Source: Lachnospiraceae bacterium (GTDB lineage: Bacteria; Bacillota; Clostridia; Lachnospirales; Lachnospiraceae). Taken from it: DNA of 64,000 nucleotides. The DNA lies in the NCBI GenBank assembly GCA_021770245.1, contig JAETRI010000007.1, positions 1 through 64,000 of the forward strand, given 5' to 3'. Shown here piece after piece: positions 34,276 through 43,185 of this stretch; the stretch's first letter is position 1; every line of letters begins with the position of its first letter. A program made the translations under genes and the position numbers. The notes under the pieces are model-generated. The model saw nothing but the letters and a program-made list of their open reading frames with translations, made no database searches and had not been told where the DNA came from.

Positions 34276-34947
34276 TCAAAGGCCGGACCATAGGGAAGCA
34301 TCCGGACGGCAGAGGTCCAGGAAACGGGCAAGGAGCAGACTTCCGTCCACGGTGTCGCTTCGGGCCCTGGAAAAGCACATGCGTTCCGGATGCCATTGGA
34401 CGCCCAGGATGGGAAGACGGGAATGGACCACACCCTCGGCTACGCCGTCCGGTGCGTCCTGGATGACGGAAAGACCGTGTCCGACCCGCCCTATGCCCTG
34501 ATGGTGGGCGCTGTTGACGGCAAATTCCTCTCCGTATAGGCCGGCCAGGATACTGCCGGGGAGGGCCCGGGTGGAATGGACCTGATCCTGTCCGTTGTGG
34601 CGGTGGGCATCCGCGGTGGGAAGATCCTGGATGATACTTCCTCCGAAATAGACGTTGATAACCTGCAGGCCTTTGCAGATGCCCAGGACCGGCTTCCCCA
34701 GCCGGACAAAGCGGTCAAGTATATAGAGCTGGCGCCGGTCGAGGACGGGATTGATACTGTATGAACCGTTAGCGGCCTCTCCGAAAAGAGACGGGTCGAT
34801 ATCGCCGCCGCCCGGGAGAAGCAGGGCATCGCAGCGGACGGCCATTCCCGGATCGAGGGACACGGCCGGGACGGCGTTCAGGCGGGATAGGGCATCCTGG
34901 TAGTTGACAGTCATAGACGGTATTCCGGCGATCAGAATCTGATACAT
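34276..34947 (-). CDS. Class I glutamine amidotransferase, peptidase C26
   Basis: A protein of 223 residues related to gamma-glutamyl-GABA hydrolase (PuuD). Signature: DALLLPGGGDIDPSLFGE, nucleophile Cys in GICKGLQVINV, and the His-Glu pair in LGVQWHPERM. It cleaves gamma-glutamyl amides, e.g. in polyamine breakdown, but no other putrescine-pathway gene is nearby. It is convergent with the DUF5722 gene, with only 12 bases between the stops. Confidence 0.9.
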   Translation of the reverse strand: MYQILIAGIPSMTVNYQDALSRLNAVPAVSLDPGMAVRCDALLLPGGGDIDPSLFGEAANGSYSINPVLDRRQLYILDRFVRLGKPVLGICKGLQVINVYFGGSIIQDLPTADAHRHNGQDQVHSTRALPGSILAGLYGEEFAVNSAHHQGIGRVGHGLSVIQDAPDGVAEGVVHSRLPILGVQWHPERMCFSRARSDTVDGSLLLARFLDLCRPDASLWSGL

Positions 34948-35066
34948 GGGAGAACATCCTTTCTAAAATAAAACAGAGATCCGGATTTACTATTAGGATA
35001 TTCACCGAAAGACGGGAATGCAACAAAAGCGAGGATTAACGCGCCGAAGCGGGCAGAAAGAGGAAA

Positions 35067-35783
35067 ATGGAGCAAATGGTAAAGAAATTAAAAGAAATAA
35101 CGGATGCCTCGGAAAACATCGTTTTCTTTGGCGGGGCAGGAGTATCCACGGAGAGCGGGATCCCGGACTTTCGGAGCGTGGACGGGCTGTATAACCAGAA
35201 ATATGACTATCCGCCCGAGACGATTTTAAGCCATACCTTCTATCGAAGGAATCCGGAGGAATTTTTCCGCTTCTACAGGGACAAAATGCTTTTCCCGGAT
35301 GCCATGCCCAATGCGGCGCACCGGAAACTGGCCGAATGGGAGGCACAGGGGAAGCTGAAGGCGGTAATCACCCAGAACATTGACGGCCTGCACCAAAAGG
35401 CGGGGAGCAGAAACGTGCTGGAGCTGCACGGCAGCGTGCTTCGGAACTATTGCGAAAAATGCCATAGATTTTATGACCTGCCCCATATCATGGCTTCTGC
35501 GGGCGTTCCCCGATGTGCGTGCGGCGGAAGCATCAAACCGGATGTGGTGCTCTATGAAGAAGGGCTGGATCAGGATATTGTGAATCGGGCGGTGTCGGCC
35601 ATACGGGAGGCCGACGTGCTGATCATCGGGGGGACGTCCCTGGCGGTCTACCCGGCTGCCGGACTGATCGATTATTATAGAGGAAATAAACTGATCCTTA
35701 TCAACAAGACGCCCACGCCCAGGGATGCCCAGGCGGATCTGGTGGTACAGGGAAGCATTGGAGAGATTTTTTCCGCCCTGTGA
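35067..35783 (+). CDS. cobB: NAD-dependent protein deacylase, SIR2 family
   Basis: A protein of 238 residues. FFGGAGVSTESGIPDFRS binds NAD; TQNIDGLHQKAG and ELHGS hold the catalytic His; two CxxC-type pairs (YCEKCHRFYD and RCACGG) bind zinc; GGTSLAVYPAA completes the Rossmann fold. It removes acyl groups from Lys, making O-acetyl-ADP-ribose and nicotinamide. It is followed at close distance by the DUF951 gene. Confidence 0.95.
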   Translation: MEQMVKKLKEITDASENIVFFGGAGVSTESGIPDFRSVDGLYNQKYDYPPETILSHTFYRRNPEEFFRFYRDKMLFPDAMPNAAHRKLAEWEAQGKLKAVITQNIDGLHQKAGSRNVLELHGSVLRNYCEKCHRFYDLPHIMASAGVPRCACGGSIKPDVVLYEEGLDQDIVNRAVSAIREADVLIIGGTSLAVYPAAGLIDYYRGNKLILINKTPTPRDAQADLVVQGSIGEIFSAL

Positions 35784-35800
35784 GGCGGCCGGAGGCAGGT

Positions 35801-35983
35801 ATGGATATCCAGGTGGGGAACGTCGTGAAATTAAAAAAACAGCATCCCTGTGGGAATAGGGAGTGGGAGGTGCTGCGGGTGGGAGCGGATTTCCGGTTGA
35901 AGTGCTTAGGCTGCGGCCGTCAGATCATGGTCCCGAGAAAGCTGGTGGAAAAAAATGTGCGGGAAATCCGTCCAAAAGCTTGA
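35801..35983 (+). CDS. DUF951 small protein
   Basis: A protein of 60 residues beginning MDIQVGNVVKLKKQHPCGNREWEVLR, with LKCLGCGRQIMVPRKLVE. This is DUF951, found just upstream of rpsF or nearby in many Firmicutes. The Cys residues (one in HPCG and a CxxC) suggest a zinc-binding knuckle and a possible nucleic-acid role; function unknown. The gene end overlaps the rpsF promoter. Confidence 0.9.
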   Translation: MDIQVGNVVKLKKQHPCGNREWEVLRVGADFRLKCLGCGRQIMVPRKLVEKNVREIRPKA

Positions 35984-36008
35984 AATGACGCGGATGTTAT
36001 GCTATCAT
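35980..36008 (+). promoter_or_regulatory. Promoter of the rpsF-ssb-rpsR operon
   Basis: TTGAAA (35980-35985), 17-base spacer, TATCAT (36003-36008). Confidence 0.8.
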
Positions 36009-36073
36009 ATTAGTCCGTGATATATAAATTCCTTGCTCCCCGGGCGGGGGCCAGAGACCAAAAGGAGGTAACT

Positions 36074-36361
36074 ATGAGCAAATATGAATTAGCGGTTGTC
36101 GTGAATGCGAAAATCGAAGACGACGAGAGAGCCGGCGTGATTGACAAATGCAAGGCTCTCATCGAGAGATTCGGCGGCACGATCACAAATGTGGACGAGT
36201 GGGGTAAGAGAAGGCTCGCCTACGAGATTCAGAAGATGAAAGAGGGCTTCTACTATTTCATCCAGTTCGATGCCGAGACCACTGCACCTGCGGAGATCGA
36301 AAGCCGTGTGCGCATCATGGACAATGTTATGAGATATTTAGTCGTCAAGCGCGAAGCATAA
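36074..36361 (+). CDS. rpsF: Ribosomal protein bS6
   Basis: A protein of 95 residues: MSKYELAVVVNAKIEDDE, with the family pattern WGKRRLAYEIQKMKEGFYYFIQF. It binds S18 in the small-subunit platform. Start 36074 follows AAAGGAGG; in-frame codons upstream belong to the leader. First gene of rpsF-ssb-rpsR. Confidence 0.97.
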   Translation: MSKYELAVVVNAKIEDDERAGVIDKCKALIERFGGTITNVDEWGKRRLAYEIQKMKEGFYYFIQFDAETTAPAEIESRVRIMDNVMRYLVVKREA

Positions 36362-36419
36362 TCAGATAGACGGCGTTTCCGGATTGTACTGAGCGTGCTT
36401 TCGCAGTACAGGAGGTAAT

Positions 36420-36878
36420 ATGAACAGAGTAATTCTTATGGGACGTTTGACCAGGGATCCGGAGGTAAGATATTCTCAAGGGGAAAATTCCACGGCGATT
36501 GCCAGGTATACGCTGGCCGTGGACCGCAGATTTAACCGGAACAACGGCGACGGAGCGACGGCGGATTTCATTAACTGCGTGACTTTCGGGAAAAGCGCGG
36601 AATTTGCAGAAAGATATCTGCGTAAGGGAATCAAAATTGCCGTTACGGGAAGGATCCAGACGGGCAGCTACGTGAACAAGGACGGTGTGAAGGTCTATAC
36701 CACGGACGTGATCGTGGATGATCAGGAATTTGCCGAGAGCAAGAATGCGTCCGGAAATGGCGACGGGGGCTATTCCGGCGGTTATTCTGCACCGGTGTCC
36801 AGGCCTGAGCCAAGCGCGCCCGGCGACGGCTTCATGAATATCCCGGACGGGATTGACGAGGAGCTGCCGTTTAACTGA
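36420..36878 (+). CDS. ssb: Single-stranded DNA-binding protein
   Basis: A protein of 152 residues. OB-fold at residues 1-105 ([40 protein letters not shown]), a Gly/Ser-rich tail, and an acidic tip DEELPFN that binds partner proteins. It coats single-stranded DNA in replication and repair. Confidence 0.97.
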   Translation: MNRVILMGRLTRDPEVRYSQGENSTAIARYTLAVDRRFNRNNGDGATADFINCVTFGKSAEFAERYLRKGIKIAVTGRIQTGSYVNKDGVKVYTTDVIVDDQEFAESKNASGNGDGGYSGGYSAPVSRPEPSAPGDGFMNIPDGIDEELPFN

Positions 36879-36937
36879 CGGGGAAGGGGACAGACAGTCC
36901 TCATTCGGGATTCATTTTTCAGATAGGAGGCAAAATT

Positions 36938-37201
36938 ATGGCTTATAATAAAGCAGAAAAGACAGATGCTCCGGTGAAGAGAAGGGGCGGTGTACGCAGA
37001 AGGAAGAAAGTTTGTGTGTTCTGCGGCAAGGATAACGTGATCGATTACAAGGATGTGAATAAGCTGAAGAGGTATGTATCCGAGAGAGGAAAGATCCTGC
37101 CCAGGCGGATCACCGGAAACTGCGCGAAGCATCAGCGCGCACTTACCGTGGCGATCAAGCGCGCCCGTCACCTTTCCCTTATGCCTTACGTGGCCGAATA
37201 A
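36938..37201 (+). CDS. rpsR: Ribosomal protein bS18
   Basis: A protein of 87 residues, basic, with [29 protein letters not shown] and [12 protein letters not shown]. The N-terminal extension carries extra Lys and Arg. It pairs with S6. The ribosome binding site is AGGAGG. A terminator follows. Confidence 0.97.
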   Translation: MAYNKAEKTDAPVKRRGGVRRRKKVCVFCGKDNVIDYKDVNKLKRYVSERGKILPRRITGNCAKHQRALTVAIKRARHLSLMPYVAE

Positions 37202-37237
37202 GGGAAGGACCGAAAATCTATTTTTACCGAAGGGAAG

Positions 37238-37286
37238 ACCCTTCCGCGAGGAGCGAGCTTATCTCGACCGCGCGGGAGGGTTTCTT
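37238..37286 (+). terminator. Terminator after rpsR
   Basis: ACCCTTCCGCG pairs with CGCGGGAGGGT (one wobble), followed by TTTCTT. Confidence 0.75.
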
Positions 37287-37422
37287 GCTGTCCCGGGCGC
37301 TTTCCCGGTACGATGCCGCCCTTTGCCGTAACAGCGCAGACACCCTGCAGGATCCCGGACGCCGGGATGCCTGCAATGTTACCTTTTGCCGGATTCTGTC
37401 GCATACCCGAAAAAGGAAACTA

Positions 37423-37451
37423 TTGGCTTATCTCCGAAAAAATGGTATAAT
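37423..37451 (+). promoter_or_regulatory. Promoter of gdpP-rplI
   Basis: TTGGCT (37423-37428), 17-base spacer, TATAAT (37446-37451). Confidence 0.75.
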
Positions 37452-37528
37452 GGCAGAAGCTGTACAATTCCCGATGCTGCGCCGGTATGGCGCAGTGACG
37501 CCTACAACAGGAAAGGCATGGTATAGCC

Positions 37529-39583
37529 ATGAAAAAGAGAGTGAAACTGAAAGGGCGGTTGAGAATCTACATGCAGGTTTCCCTGTATCTGGGACTGCTG
37601 CTTTTGCTGGTGGATTTGGGGATTTATTTCCTGGATCTGCGGGCGGGGTTTTTACTGACCTGCTTTCTGGTATTTTACTTTGGAATGATTCTCTACTTAA
37701 TGTTCTACAACAGGCCCATTATTATCAACGAGCTGGTGAGCTTCGCCACGCAGTACGGACAGATACAGAAGGAGCTTCTAAAGGAGCTGGACGTCCCCTA
37801 TGCCTTATTGGATGAGGACGGGAAGATCATTTGGCACAATGAAGCGTTTTCCCAGGCCGTACATAACGAGAAGGCGGTGCGAAAATCGATCACGTCCTTT
37901 TTTTCATCGGTTACGAGGGACAGGCTTCCTTTGGAGGAGGAGGGCGTGTCCGAGTTTGAGATTTCCTATGAAAACAGCGAATATATGGCGAAATTCACCA
38001 GGATTTCCCTGCGCGAGATGGCCGACGACAGTGATATTATAGGGGAAGAGGAGTACAAGGGCTGTCTGTTCGCCATGTGCCTGTTCGACGAGACGGCGTT
38101 GAAAATCGCCCTGAAGGAAAACGATGACCAGTCTCTGGCGGTGGGCCTGATCTATCTTGATAATTATGATGAAGCGCTGGAGAGCGTGGAAGAGGTACGG
38201 CGTTCCCTGTTAACAGCGTTGATTGAGAGGAAGATCAATAAATACGTGGCCTGCTTCGACGGAATCTGCAAGAAGATGGAGAAGGACAAGTATCTGGTGA
38301 TTCTGCGGAAGAAGGCCGTGGCGCAGATGAGCGGGAAGCGTTTCGAGATCTTAGACGATGTGAAGACGGTGAACATCGGGAACGAAATGGCCGTGACCAT
38401 CAGCGTGGGAATCGGGCTGGACGGCCTGAGCTATTCGCAGAACTATGAATTCGCCAGGACGGCAATCGATCTGGCCCTGGGCCGTGGCGGCGACCAGGCG
38501 GTGGTGAAGACACCGGAGCAGATCAGTTATTACGGCGGAAAGAGCCATCAGGTGGAGAAGAATACCAGGGTAAAGGCGCGCGTAAAGGCCCATGCCCTCA
38601 GCGAGATTATCACCAGTAAAGATCGGATCCTGATCATGGGACACCGGATGGCGGATGTGGACAGCTTCGGTGCGGCGATCGGGATCTACCGGATCGCCAA
38701 GGCGCTGGAGCGCCGGGCACAGATCGTGATTAACGACATCACTACCTCCGTCCAGCCGTTAATAGAAATGTTTCAGAATAACAGGGAGTATGAGCCGGAT
38801 ATGTTCCTGCGCAGCCAGCAGGCGATAGAGATGGCCGGGAGCAATACGGTGCTGGTAGTGGTGGACGTGAATAAACCCAGCATTACGGAATGTCCGGAGC
38901 TTTTAAAAATCTGTAAGTCCATCGTGGTGCTGGATCATCACAGACAGGGGACGGAAACCATAGAGAATGCCACGCTGTCTTACGTGGAGGCCTATGCTTC
39001 TTCGGCCTGTGAGATGGTATCCGAAATTCTGCAGTATATCAATGACGGGGTGCGCATTAAAGGCGAGGAAGCGGATTGCATGTACTCCGGCATCATGATC
39101 GACACCGACAATTTTATGACCAAAACAGGAGTTCGAACCTTTGAGGCGGCGGCATTCCTGCGCCGCAACGGTGCGGACGTGACGAGGGTACGTAAGCTTT
39201 TCCGCGAGAATGCGGCGGAATATAAGGCCAAAGCGGACGCGGTGAGCCAGGCGGAGATTTACCGGGAGTACTATGCGATTTCCGTATGCAGGAGCGAAGG
39301 GCTGCAAAGCCCGACGATCGTAGGCGCCCAGGCCGCCAATGAGCTGCTCAATATGAAAGGAGTGCGCGCCAGCTTTGTTCTGACGGAGTACCAGGGGCGT
39401 ATCTATATCAGCGCCCGTTCCATAGATGAAGTAAACGTGCAGGTGATCATGGAGCGGATGGGAGGCGGAGGCCATATGAGCGTGGCGGGCTGCCAGGTTG
39501 ACAATGCCCAGCCGCCGGAGGTGATCAAAAGGATCAAGGAAACACTGGATAAAATGATAGAGGAAGGTGAATTGAGGCAATGA
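37529..39583 (+). CDS. gdpP: Cyclic-di-AMP phosphodiesterase, DHH/DHHA1 (GdpP)
   Basis: A protein of 684 residues. Two N-terminal helices (about 13-60), a PAS-like domain (about 80-160), a degenerate GGDEF domain lacking the GGDEF box (about 175-310), then DHH (GHRMADVDSFGAAIG, VVLDHHRQG) and DHHA1 (RMGGGGHMSVAGCQV). It hydrolyses c-di-AMP and thereby controls potassium and wall balance. Stop and rplI start overlap by four bases. Confidence 0.95.
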   Translation: MKKRVKLKGRLRIYMQVSLYLGLLLLLVDLGIYFLDLRAGFLLTCFLVFYFGMILYLMFYNRPIIINELVSFATQYGQIQKELLKELDVPYALLDEDGKIIWHNEAFSQAVHNEKAVRKSITSFFSSVTRDRLPLEEEGVSEFEISYENSEYMAKFTRISLREMADDSDIIGEEEYKGCLFAMCLFDETALKIALKENDDQSLAVGLIYLDNYDEALESVEEVRRSLLTALIERKINKYVACFDGICKKMEKDKYLVILRKKAVAQMSGKRFEILDDVKTVNIGNEMAVTISVGIGLDGLSYSQNYEFARTAIDLALGRGGDQAVVKTPEQISYYGGKSHQVEKNTRVKARVKAHALSEIITSKDRILIMGHRMADVDSFGAAIGIYRIAKALERRAQIVINDITTSVQPLIEMFQNNREYEPDMFLRSQQAIEMAGSNTVLVVVDVNKPSITECPELLKICKSIVVLDHHRQGTETIENATLSYVEAYASSACEMVSEILQYINDGVRIKGEEADCMYSGIMIDTDNFMTKTGVRTFEAAAFLRRNGADVTRVRKLFRENAAEYKAKADAVSQAEIYREYYAISVCRSEGLQSPTIVGAQAANELLNMKGVRASFVLTEYQGRIYISARSIDEVNVQVIMERMGGGGHMSVAGCQVDNAQPPEVIKRIKETLDKMIEEGELRQ

Positions 39584-40023
39584 AAGTGATACTGCTGGAA
39601 GATGTGAAGAGCCTTGGGAAAAAAGGTGAAGTGGTCAATGTGAACGACGGATATGCCAGGAACTACATTCTCCCCAAAAAACTGGGCGCGGAGGCAACGG
39701 GAAAGAATCTGAATGACCTGAAGCTGCAGCGGGCGAATGAGGAGAAAAAGGCAAAGGAGATCCTGGAGGCCGCCCAGGCATTTGCAAAGGAATTGGAAGG
39801 AAAGTCCGTGGTGATCAAAATGAAGGCGGGAGAGGGAGGCCGGGTTTTCGGTTCCGTTTCTTCCAAGGAAATTGCCGGAGCATTTAAAGAACAGTGCGGT
39901 CTGGAGATCGACAAGAAAAAAATCCAGTTAAACGACGTGATCAAGGCCTTTGGGACATATGACGTACCGGTCCGCCTTCATCCCCGGGTGACCGGAAGCC
40001 TGAAGGTCAGGGTTGAGGAATAG
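39580..40023 (+). CDS. rplI: Ribosomal protein bL9
   Basis: A protein of 147 residues: MKVILLEDVKSLGKKGEVVNVNDGYARNYILPK at the N-terminal domain, a long central helix, and a C-terminal domain (GRVFGSVSSKEI). Overlaps gdpP by four bases, so translation is coupled. Confidence 0.97.
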   Translation: MKVILLEDVKSLGKKGEVVNVNDGYARNYILPKKLGAEATGKNLNDLKLQRANEEKKAKEILEAAQAFAKELEGKSVVIKMKAGEGGRVFGSVSSKEIAGAFKEQCGLEIDKKKIQLNDVIKAFGTYDVPVRLHPRVTGSLKVRVEE

Positions 40024-40126
40024 GAATAAAGTATAGCGAACGAAAAAGGGCGGATAAAGCCCTGCCTGAAAAGAGGGTTATATCCGAGCCGGTGTTTGAG
40101 GCTGCGGAAGCGAGAAGGAAATACGG

Positions 40127-41467
40127 ATGACATCGATGGACGAGGCCGTTTTAAAGAGAGTATTGCCCCATAGTATGGAAGCGGAGCAGTCCGTGATCGG
40201 TTCCATGATCATGGACAGGGAAGCCATTGTGGTCGCTTCGGAATCGGTCACCGGGGAAGATTTCTATAATAAATCCTATGGAGTGGTCTTCGATTCCATG
40301 GTGGAGCTCAATGACCAGGGACAGCCGGTCGATCTGGTCACTCTGCAGAACCGCCTGAAGGAGAAGGAGGTTCCGCCGGAGGTAGCCAGCCTGGAATTTA
40401 TCAGAGAACTTCTGGTGGCCGTTCCTACTTCCGCAAACATCAAATATTATGCCAATATCGTGGCGGAAAAAGCCATGCTGCGGCGGCTGATCCGTCTGAT
40501 GGAGGAAATCACCAATAACTGTTATGCGGGAAAAGACAGCATGACGGCGATCCTGGAGGATACGGAGAAGCGGGTGTTCGATTTGCTTCAGCGCAGGAAC
40601 ACAGGGGACTTTGTACCGATTCGGGAAGTGGTGATGAATGCCATGGATAAGATCGAAAAAGCCTCCCACAGCGACGGGAACGTGACCGGGATTGCCACGG
40701 GCTTTATCGATCTGGATTATAAAACCGCAGGTATGCAGCCCTCCGATTTGGTATTGATCGCTGCCAGGCCCTCCATGGGGAAGACGGCGTTTGTGCTGAA
40801 CATCGCGGAATATGTGGCATTCCGTTCCCGGGAATGTGTGGCCATATTCAGTCTGGAGATGAGTAAGGAACAGCTGGTTAACCGGTTGTTTTCCATGGAA
40901 TCCAAAGTGGATTCCCAGCATCTGCGTACGGGTAACCTGTCGGATAGCGAATGGGAGAAGCTGATCGAAAGCGCGGGAATGATCGGCCAGTCCAATTTGA
41001 TCATCGATGATACCCCGGGAATCAGCGTTCCGGAGCTGCGGTCCAAATGCCGTAAATTCAAGCTGGAAATGGATCTAAAAATGGTAATCATCGACTATCT
41101 CCAGCTGATGTCGGGGAGCGGAAGGGGAACGGATTCCAGGCAGCAGGAAATTTCCGATATTTCCCGGTCTCTTAAGGCCCTGGCCCGGGAGCTGCAGGTC
41201 CCGGTGTTGGCACTTTCCCAGCTCAGCCGTGCGGTGGAACAGCGGCCGGATCATCGGCCCATGCTCTCCGATCTGCGCGAATCAGGCGCTATTGAGCAGG
41301 ACGCGGATGTGGTAATGTTTATATACCGGGATGACTACTATAATCCGGATACGGAGAAGAAGGGCATCGCGGAGATCAATATAGCGAAACAGAGGAACGG
41401 GCCGATCGGAACCACCGAACTGGTGTGGCTGCCCGAATTTACCAAATTTGCCAATTTGGAGAAATAG
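40127..41467 (+). CDS. dnaB: Replicative DNA helicase DnaB
   Basis: A protein of 446 residues. N-terminal domain (about 1-125), linker, then a RecA-like domain with Walker A AARPSMGKTAF, Walker B MVIIDYLQLMSG and the arginine finger region near NGPIGTTELVW. A ring-shaped hexamer that unwinds DNA at the fork. The start region PHSMEAEQSVIGSM is canonical. Confidence 0.97.
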   Translation: MTSMDEAVLKRVLPHSMEAEQSVIGSMIMDREAIVVASESVTGEDFYNKSYGVVFDSMVELNDQGQPVDLVTLQNRLKEKEVPPEVASLEFIRELLVAVPTSANIKYYANIVAEKAMLRRLIRLMEEITNNCYAGKDSMTAILEDTEKRVFDLLQRRNTGDFVPIREVVMNAMDKIEKASHSDGNVTGIATGFIDLDYKTAGMQPSDLVLIAARPSMGKTAFVLNIAEYVAFRSRECVAIFSLEMSKEQLVNRLFSMESKVDSQHLRTGNLSDSEWEKLIESAGMIGQSNLIIDDTPGISVPELRSKCRKFKLEMDLKMVIIDYLQLMSGSGRGTDSRQQEISDISRSLKALARELQVPVLALSQLSRAVEQRPDHRPMLSDLRESGAIEQDADVVMFIYRDDYYNPDTEKKGIAEINIAKQRNGPIGTTELVWLPEFTKFANLEK

Positions 41468-41511
41468 AAGATGCGGCCGGGCGACAGGATCGTTCCAAGG
41501 CAGGATATTAC

Positions 41512-41544
41512 AAAAGAGGACTCATACGCTGGGGCCTCTTTTTT
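41512..41544 (+). terminator. Terminator after dnaB
   Basis: AAAAGAGG pairs with CCTCTTTT, followed by more T bases. Confidence 0.8.
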
Positions 41545-41585
41545 GATTGTGAATGCGTGCCATGCACGCAGAGGGGAGCAAGAAC

Positions 41586-42260
41586 ATGTATACGCAAAAG
41601 GATCAGATGGAAGAAAAGTATCTTATTTCGGAAACGGCCAGGCTCGTGGGCGTAGAGAGCCATGTGCTGCGTTATTGGGAAGAGGAATTGAAATTACCTA
41701 TACGCAGGAATGAGCTGGGGCATCGGTATTATACCAGAGAAGATGTGGAGCAGTTTCGGGAAATCAAGAAAATGAAGGAACAGGGGCTGCAGCTCAAAGC
41801 CATTCGTACGGTGCTGATGGACAGCAGCATGCAGGTGATGGTCCCGCTGCAGAGCCGGGAGATCGCCGGGGAAGAGGGACAGATCGCCTCTGAGCCCGTG
41901 GAGGGCGACAAGGGGGCACGTCTTCAAATGCTGCTTCACAACCTGATTTCCCAGGCCGTGCGGGAGAATAATAAGGAGATGACGCAGGAAATAAAGGAAA
42001 CGATTCTGAAGGAGCTGGATTATCAGTTCCGGGTTCAGGATGAGGAAAACCGCAAAAGGGATCAGGAACGGATGGACCGGGAAGAGGAGCATTTTAGGCA
42101 GCTGGACGAAAAGCTGCGGGAATACAGCAGAAAGAAGCCGGGAATCTGGGATCGCAGAAAAAAGGAAGCAAAGAAAGAAACGGCCGGAACGCAGGCAGCA
42201 GCGGATAAAAAGGGGCTTGTCCCCATGTTCGGAAAAAGAAAGAAGCATTCGCCTATGTGA
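41586..42260 (+). CDS. MerR-family transcriptional regulator
   Basis: A protein of 224 residues. N-terminal MerR winged helix (YLISETARLVGVESHVLRYWEEEL, then NELGHRYYTREDVEQFREIKKM), followed by a long charged helical region probably forming a coiled coil for dimerisation (about 120-190) and a basic tail. It lacks the Cys residues of metal-sensing MerR proteins, so the signal is unknown. The start has GGGGAG upstream. Its stop codon lies in the loop of the following terminator. Confidence 0.9.
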   Translation: MYTQKDQMEEKYLISETARLVGVESHVLRYWEEELKLPIRRNELGHRYYTREDVEQFREIKKMKEQGLQLKAIRTVLMDSSMQVMVPLQSREIAGEEGQIASEPVEGDKGARLQMLLHNLISQAVRENNKEMTQEIKETILKELDYQFRVQDEENRKRDQERMDREEEHFRQLDEKLREYSRKKPGIWDRRKKEAKKETAGTQAAADKKGLVPMFGKRKKHSPM

Positions 42261-42270
42261 ATGCTTCTTT
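42239..42270. terminator. Bidirectional terminator
   Basis: AAAGAAGCATTC pairs perfectly with GAATGCTTCTTT. On the minus strand a T-rich run follows, serving the ferredoxin gene; on the plus strand it ends the MerR gene. Confidence 0.85.
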
Positions 42271-42329
42271 CCGATGTCCTTATGTTGTTTGGAGCATTTC
42301 CCAAATGGGTCTGCCTGCCGTATAGCCGA

Positions 42330-42500
42330 TTAACCCTGGGAGATAGCGCCTGTAGGGCAGGCTCCTGCACAGGAACCACATTCAATACAGGTATTCGCAT
42401 CGATTACATACTGTCCGTCGCCGGCGGAGATGGCGCCAACCGGGCACTGTCCTTCACAGGTTCCGCAGCTTACACAAGCATCGCTGATTACATATGCCAT
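42330..42500 (-). CDS. 2[4Fe-4S] ferredoxin
   Basis: A protein of 56 residues, MAYVISDACVSCGTCEGQCP and following, with two complete CxxCxxCxxxCP clusters (CVSCGTCEGQCP and CIECGSCAGACP). A classic small clostridial ferredoxin carrying two [4Fe-4S] clusters and passing electrons in fermentation. AAAGGAGG precedes the start. It has its own promoter and terminator. Confidence 0.97.
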   Translation of the reverse strand: MAYVISDACVSCGTCEGQCPVGAISAGDGQYVIDANTCIECGSCAGACPTGAISQG

Positions 42501-42539
42501 AATAAAATCCTCCTTTACGATTGTAGATTATCAATAACT

Positions 42540-42568
42540 ATTCTAATATAGAAAAGGGTTTTGTACAA
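42540..42568 (-). promoter_or_regulatory. Ferredoxin promoter
   Basis: On the minus strand TTGTAC, 17-base spacer, TAGAAT. Confidence 0.7.
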
Positions 42569-42632
42569 GATTTTTTTCCGCATATCCTGCGATTTTTTTG
42601 TACTTTTTGTGAAACACATTCACTACCCCGTG

Positions 42633-42722
42633 GCCAGGACAAACGCATGAATGGCCCTGCGGCCCCTGCGCCACCCCTGCCCGACCCCGCGGCCGCAGGG
42701 CCATTCGTGCGTTTGTCCTGGC
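42633..42722. repeat. Long hairpin with a 32-bp stem
   Basis: 42633-42664 (GCCAGGACAAACGCATGAAT and on) pairs with 42691-42722 with a single G-T wobble; the loop is 26 bases and C-rich. It lies between two divergent genes, upstream of the promoter at 42740, so it is not an end-of-gene terminator for either. Confidence 0.75.
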
Positions 42723-42739
42723 GGTTCGGTCTGCATAGC

Positions 42740-42768
42740 TTGAACATTTATGGGAAAAGTATTATACT
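42740..42768 (+). promoter_or_regulatory. Promoter of the DUF1858 gene
   Basis: TTGAAC (42740-42745), 17-base spacer, TATACT (42763-42768). Confidence 0.75.
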
Positions 42769-42824
42769 GGGAACGGTAGCTGCGTATGCGGCTGAAGTTT
42801 TCATAAGAAAAGGAGGTTGGCAAA

Positions 42825-43016
42825 ATGGCTGACATTACCAAGGAAATGACAATCGGAGAAATCCTCAGGATGAATCCGGATGTGGCTCCCGTATTGATGA
42901 ATGCGGGAATGCATTGCCTGGGATGCCCGTCTGCGCAGGCGGAGAGCCTGGAAGAGGCGGCTATGGTTCATGGGATCGATATTGACGATCTGATGAAGGC
43001 GGTGGCAGAGGTTTAA
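42825..43016 (+). CDS. DUF1858 redox-disulfide domain protein
   Basis: A protein of 63 residues. [21 protein letters not shown] followed by [19 protein letters not shown]: the CxxC in HCLGCP is the signature of DUF1858, also called the hybrid-cluster-protein-associated redox domain. A role in thiol or iron-sulfur chemistry is suspected; no partner gene is adjacent apart from the divergent ferredoxin. AAAGGAGG precedes the start. Confidence 0.92.
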   Translation: MADITKEMTIGEILRMNPDVAPVLMNAGMHCLGCPSAQAESLEEAAMVHGIDIDDLMKAVAEV

Positions 43017-43086
43017 CAGGCGGAGCCGGAGGATGAGGGGAGGAGGTTCGTGTTTGGGACAATCCCCTTTCTGCCGGCAGAGCACA

Positions 43087-43118
43087 AAACAGGCGGCACG
43101 ATAACCGGCCGCCTGTTT
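43087..43118. terminator. Bidirectional terminator between DUF1858 and mecA
   Basis: AAACAGGCGGC pairs with GCCGCCTGTTT; A- and T-runs on both sides. Confidence 0.8.
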
Positions 43119-43185
43119 GATTGTAATAAGCCGATCCGCAAACCGGCGCAATTTGTTTACGCGAAAGGGACGACGCCCCGCAGGA

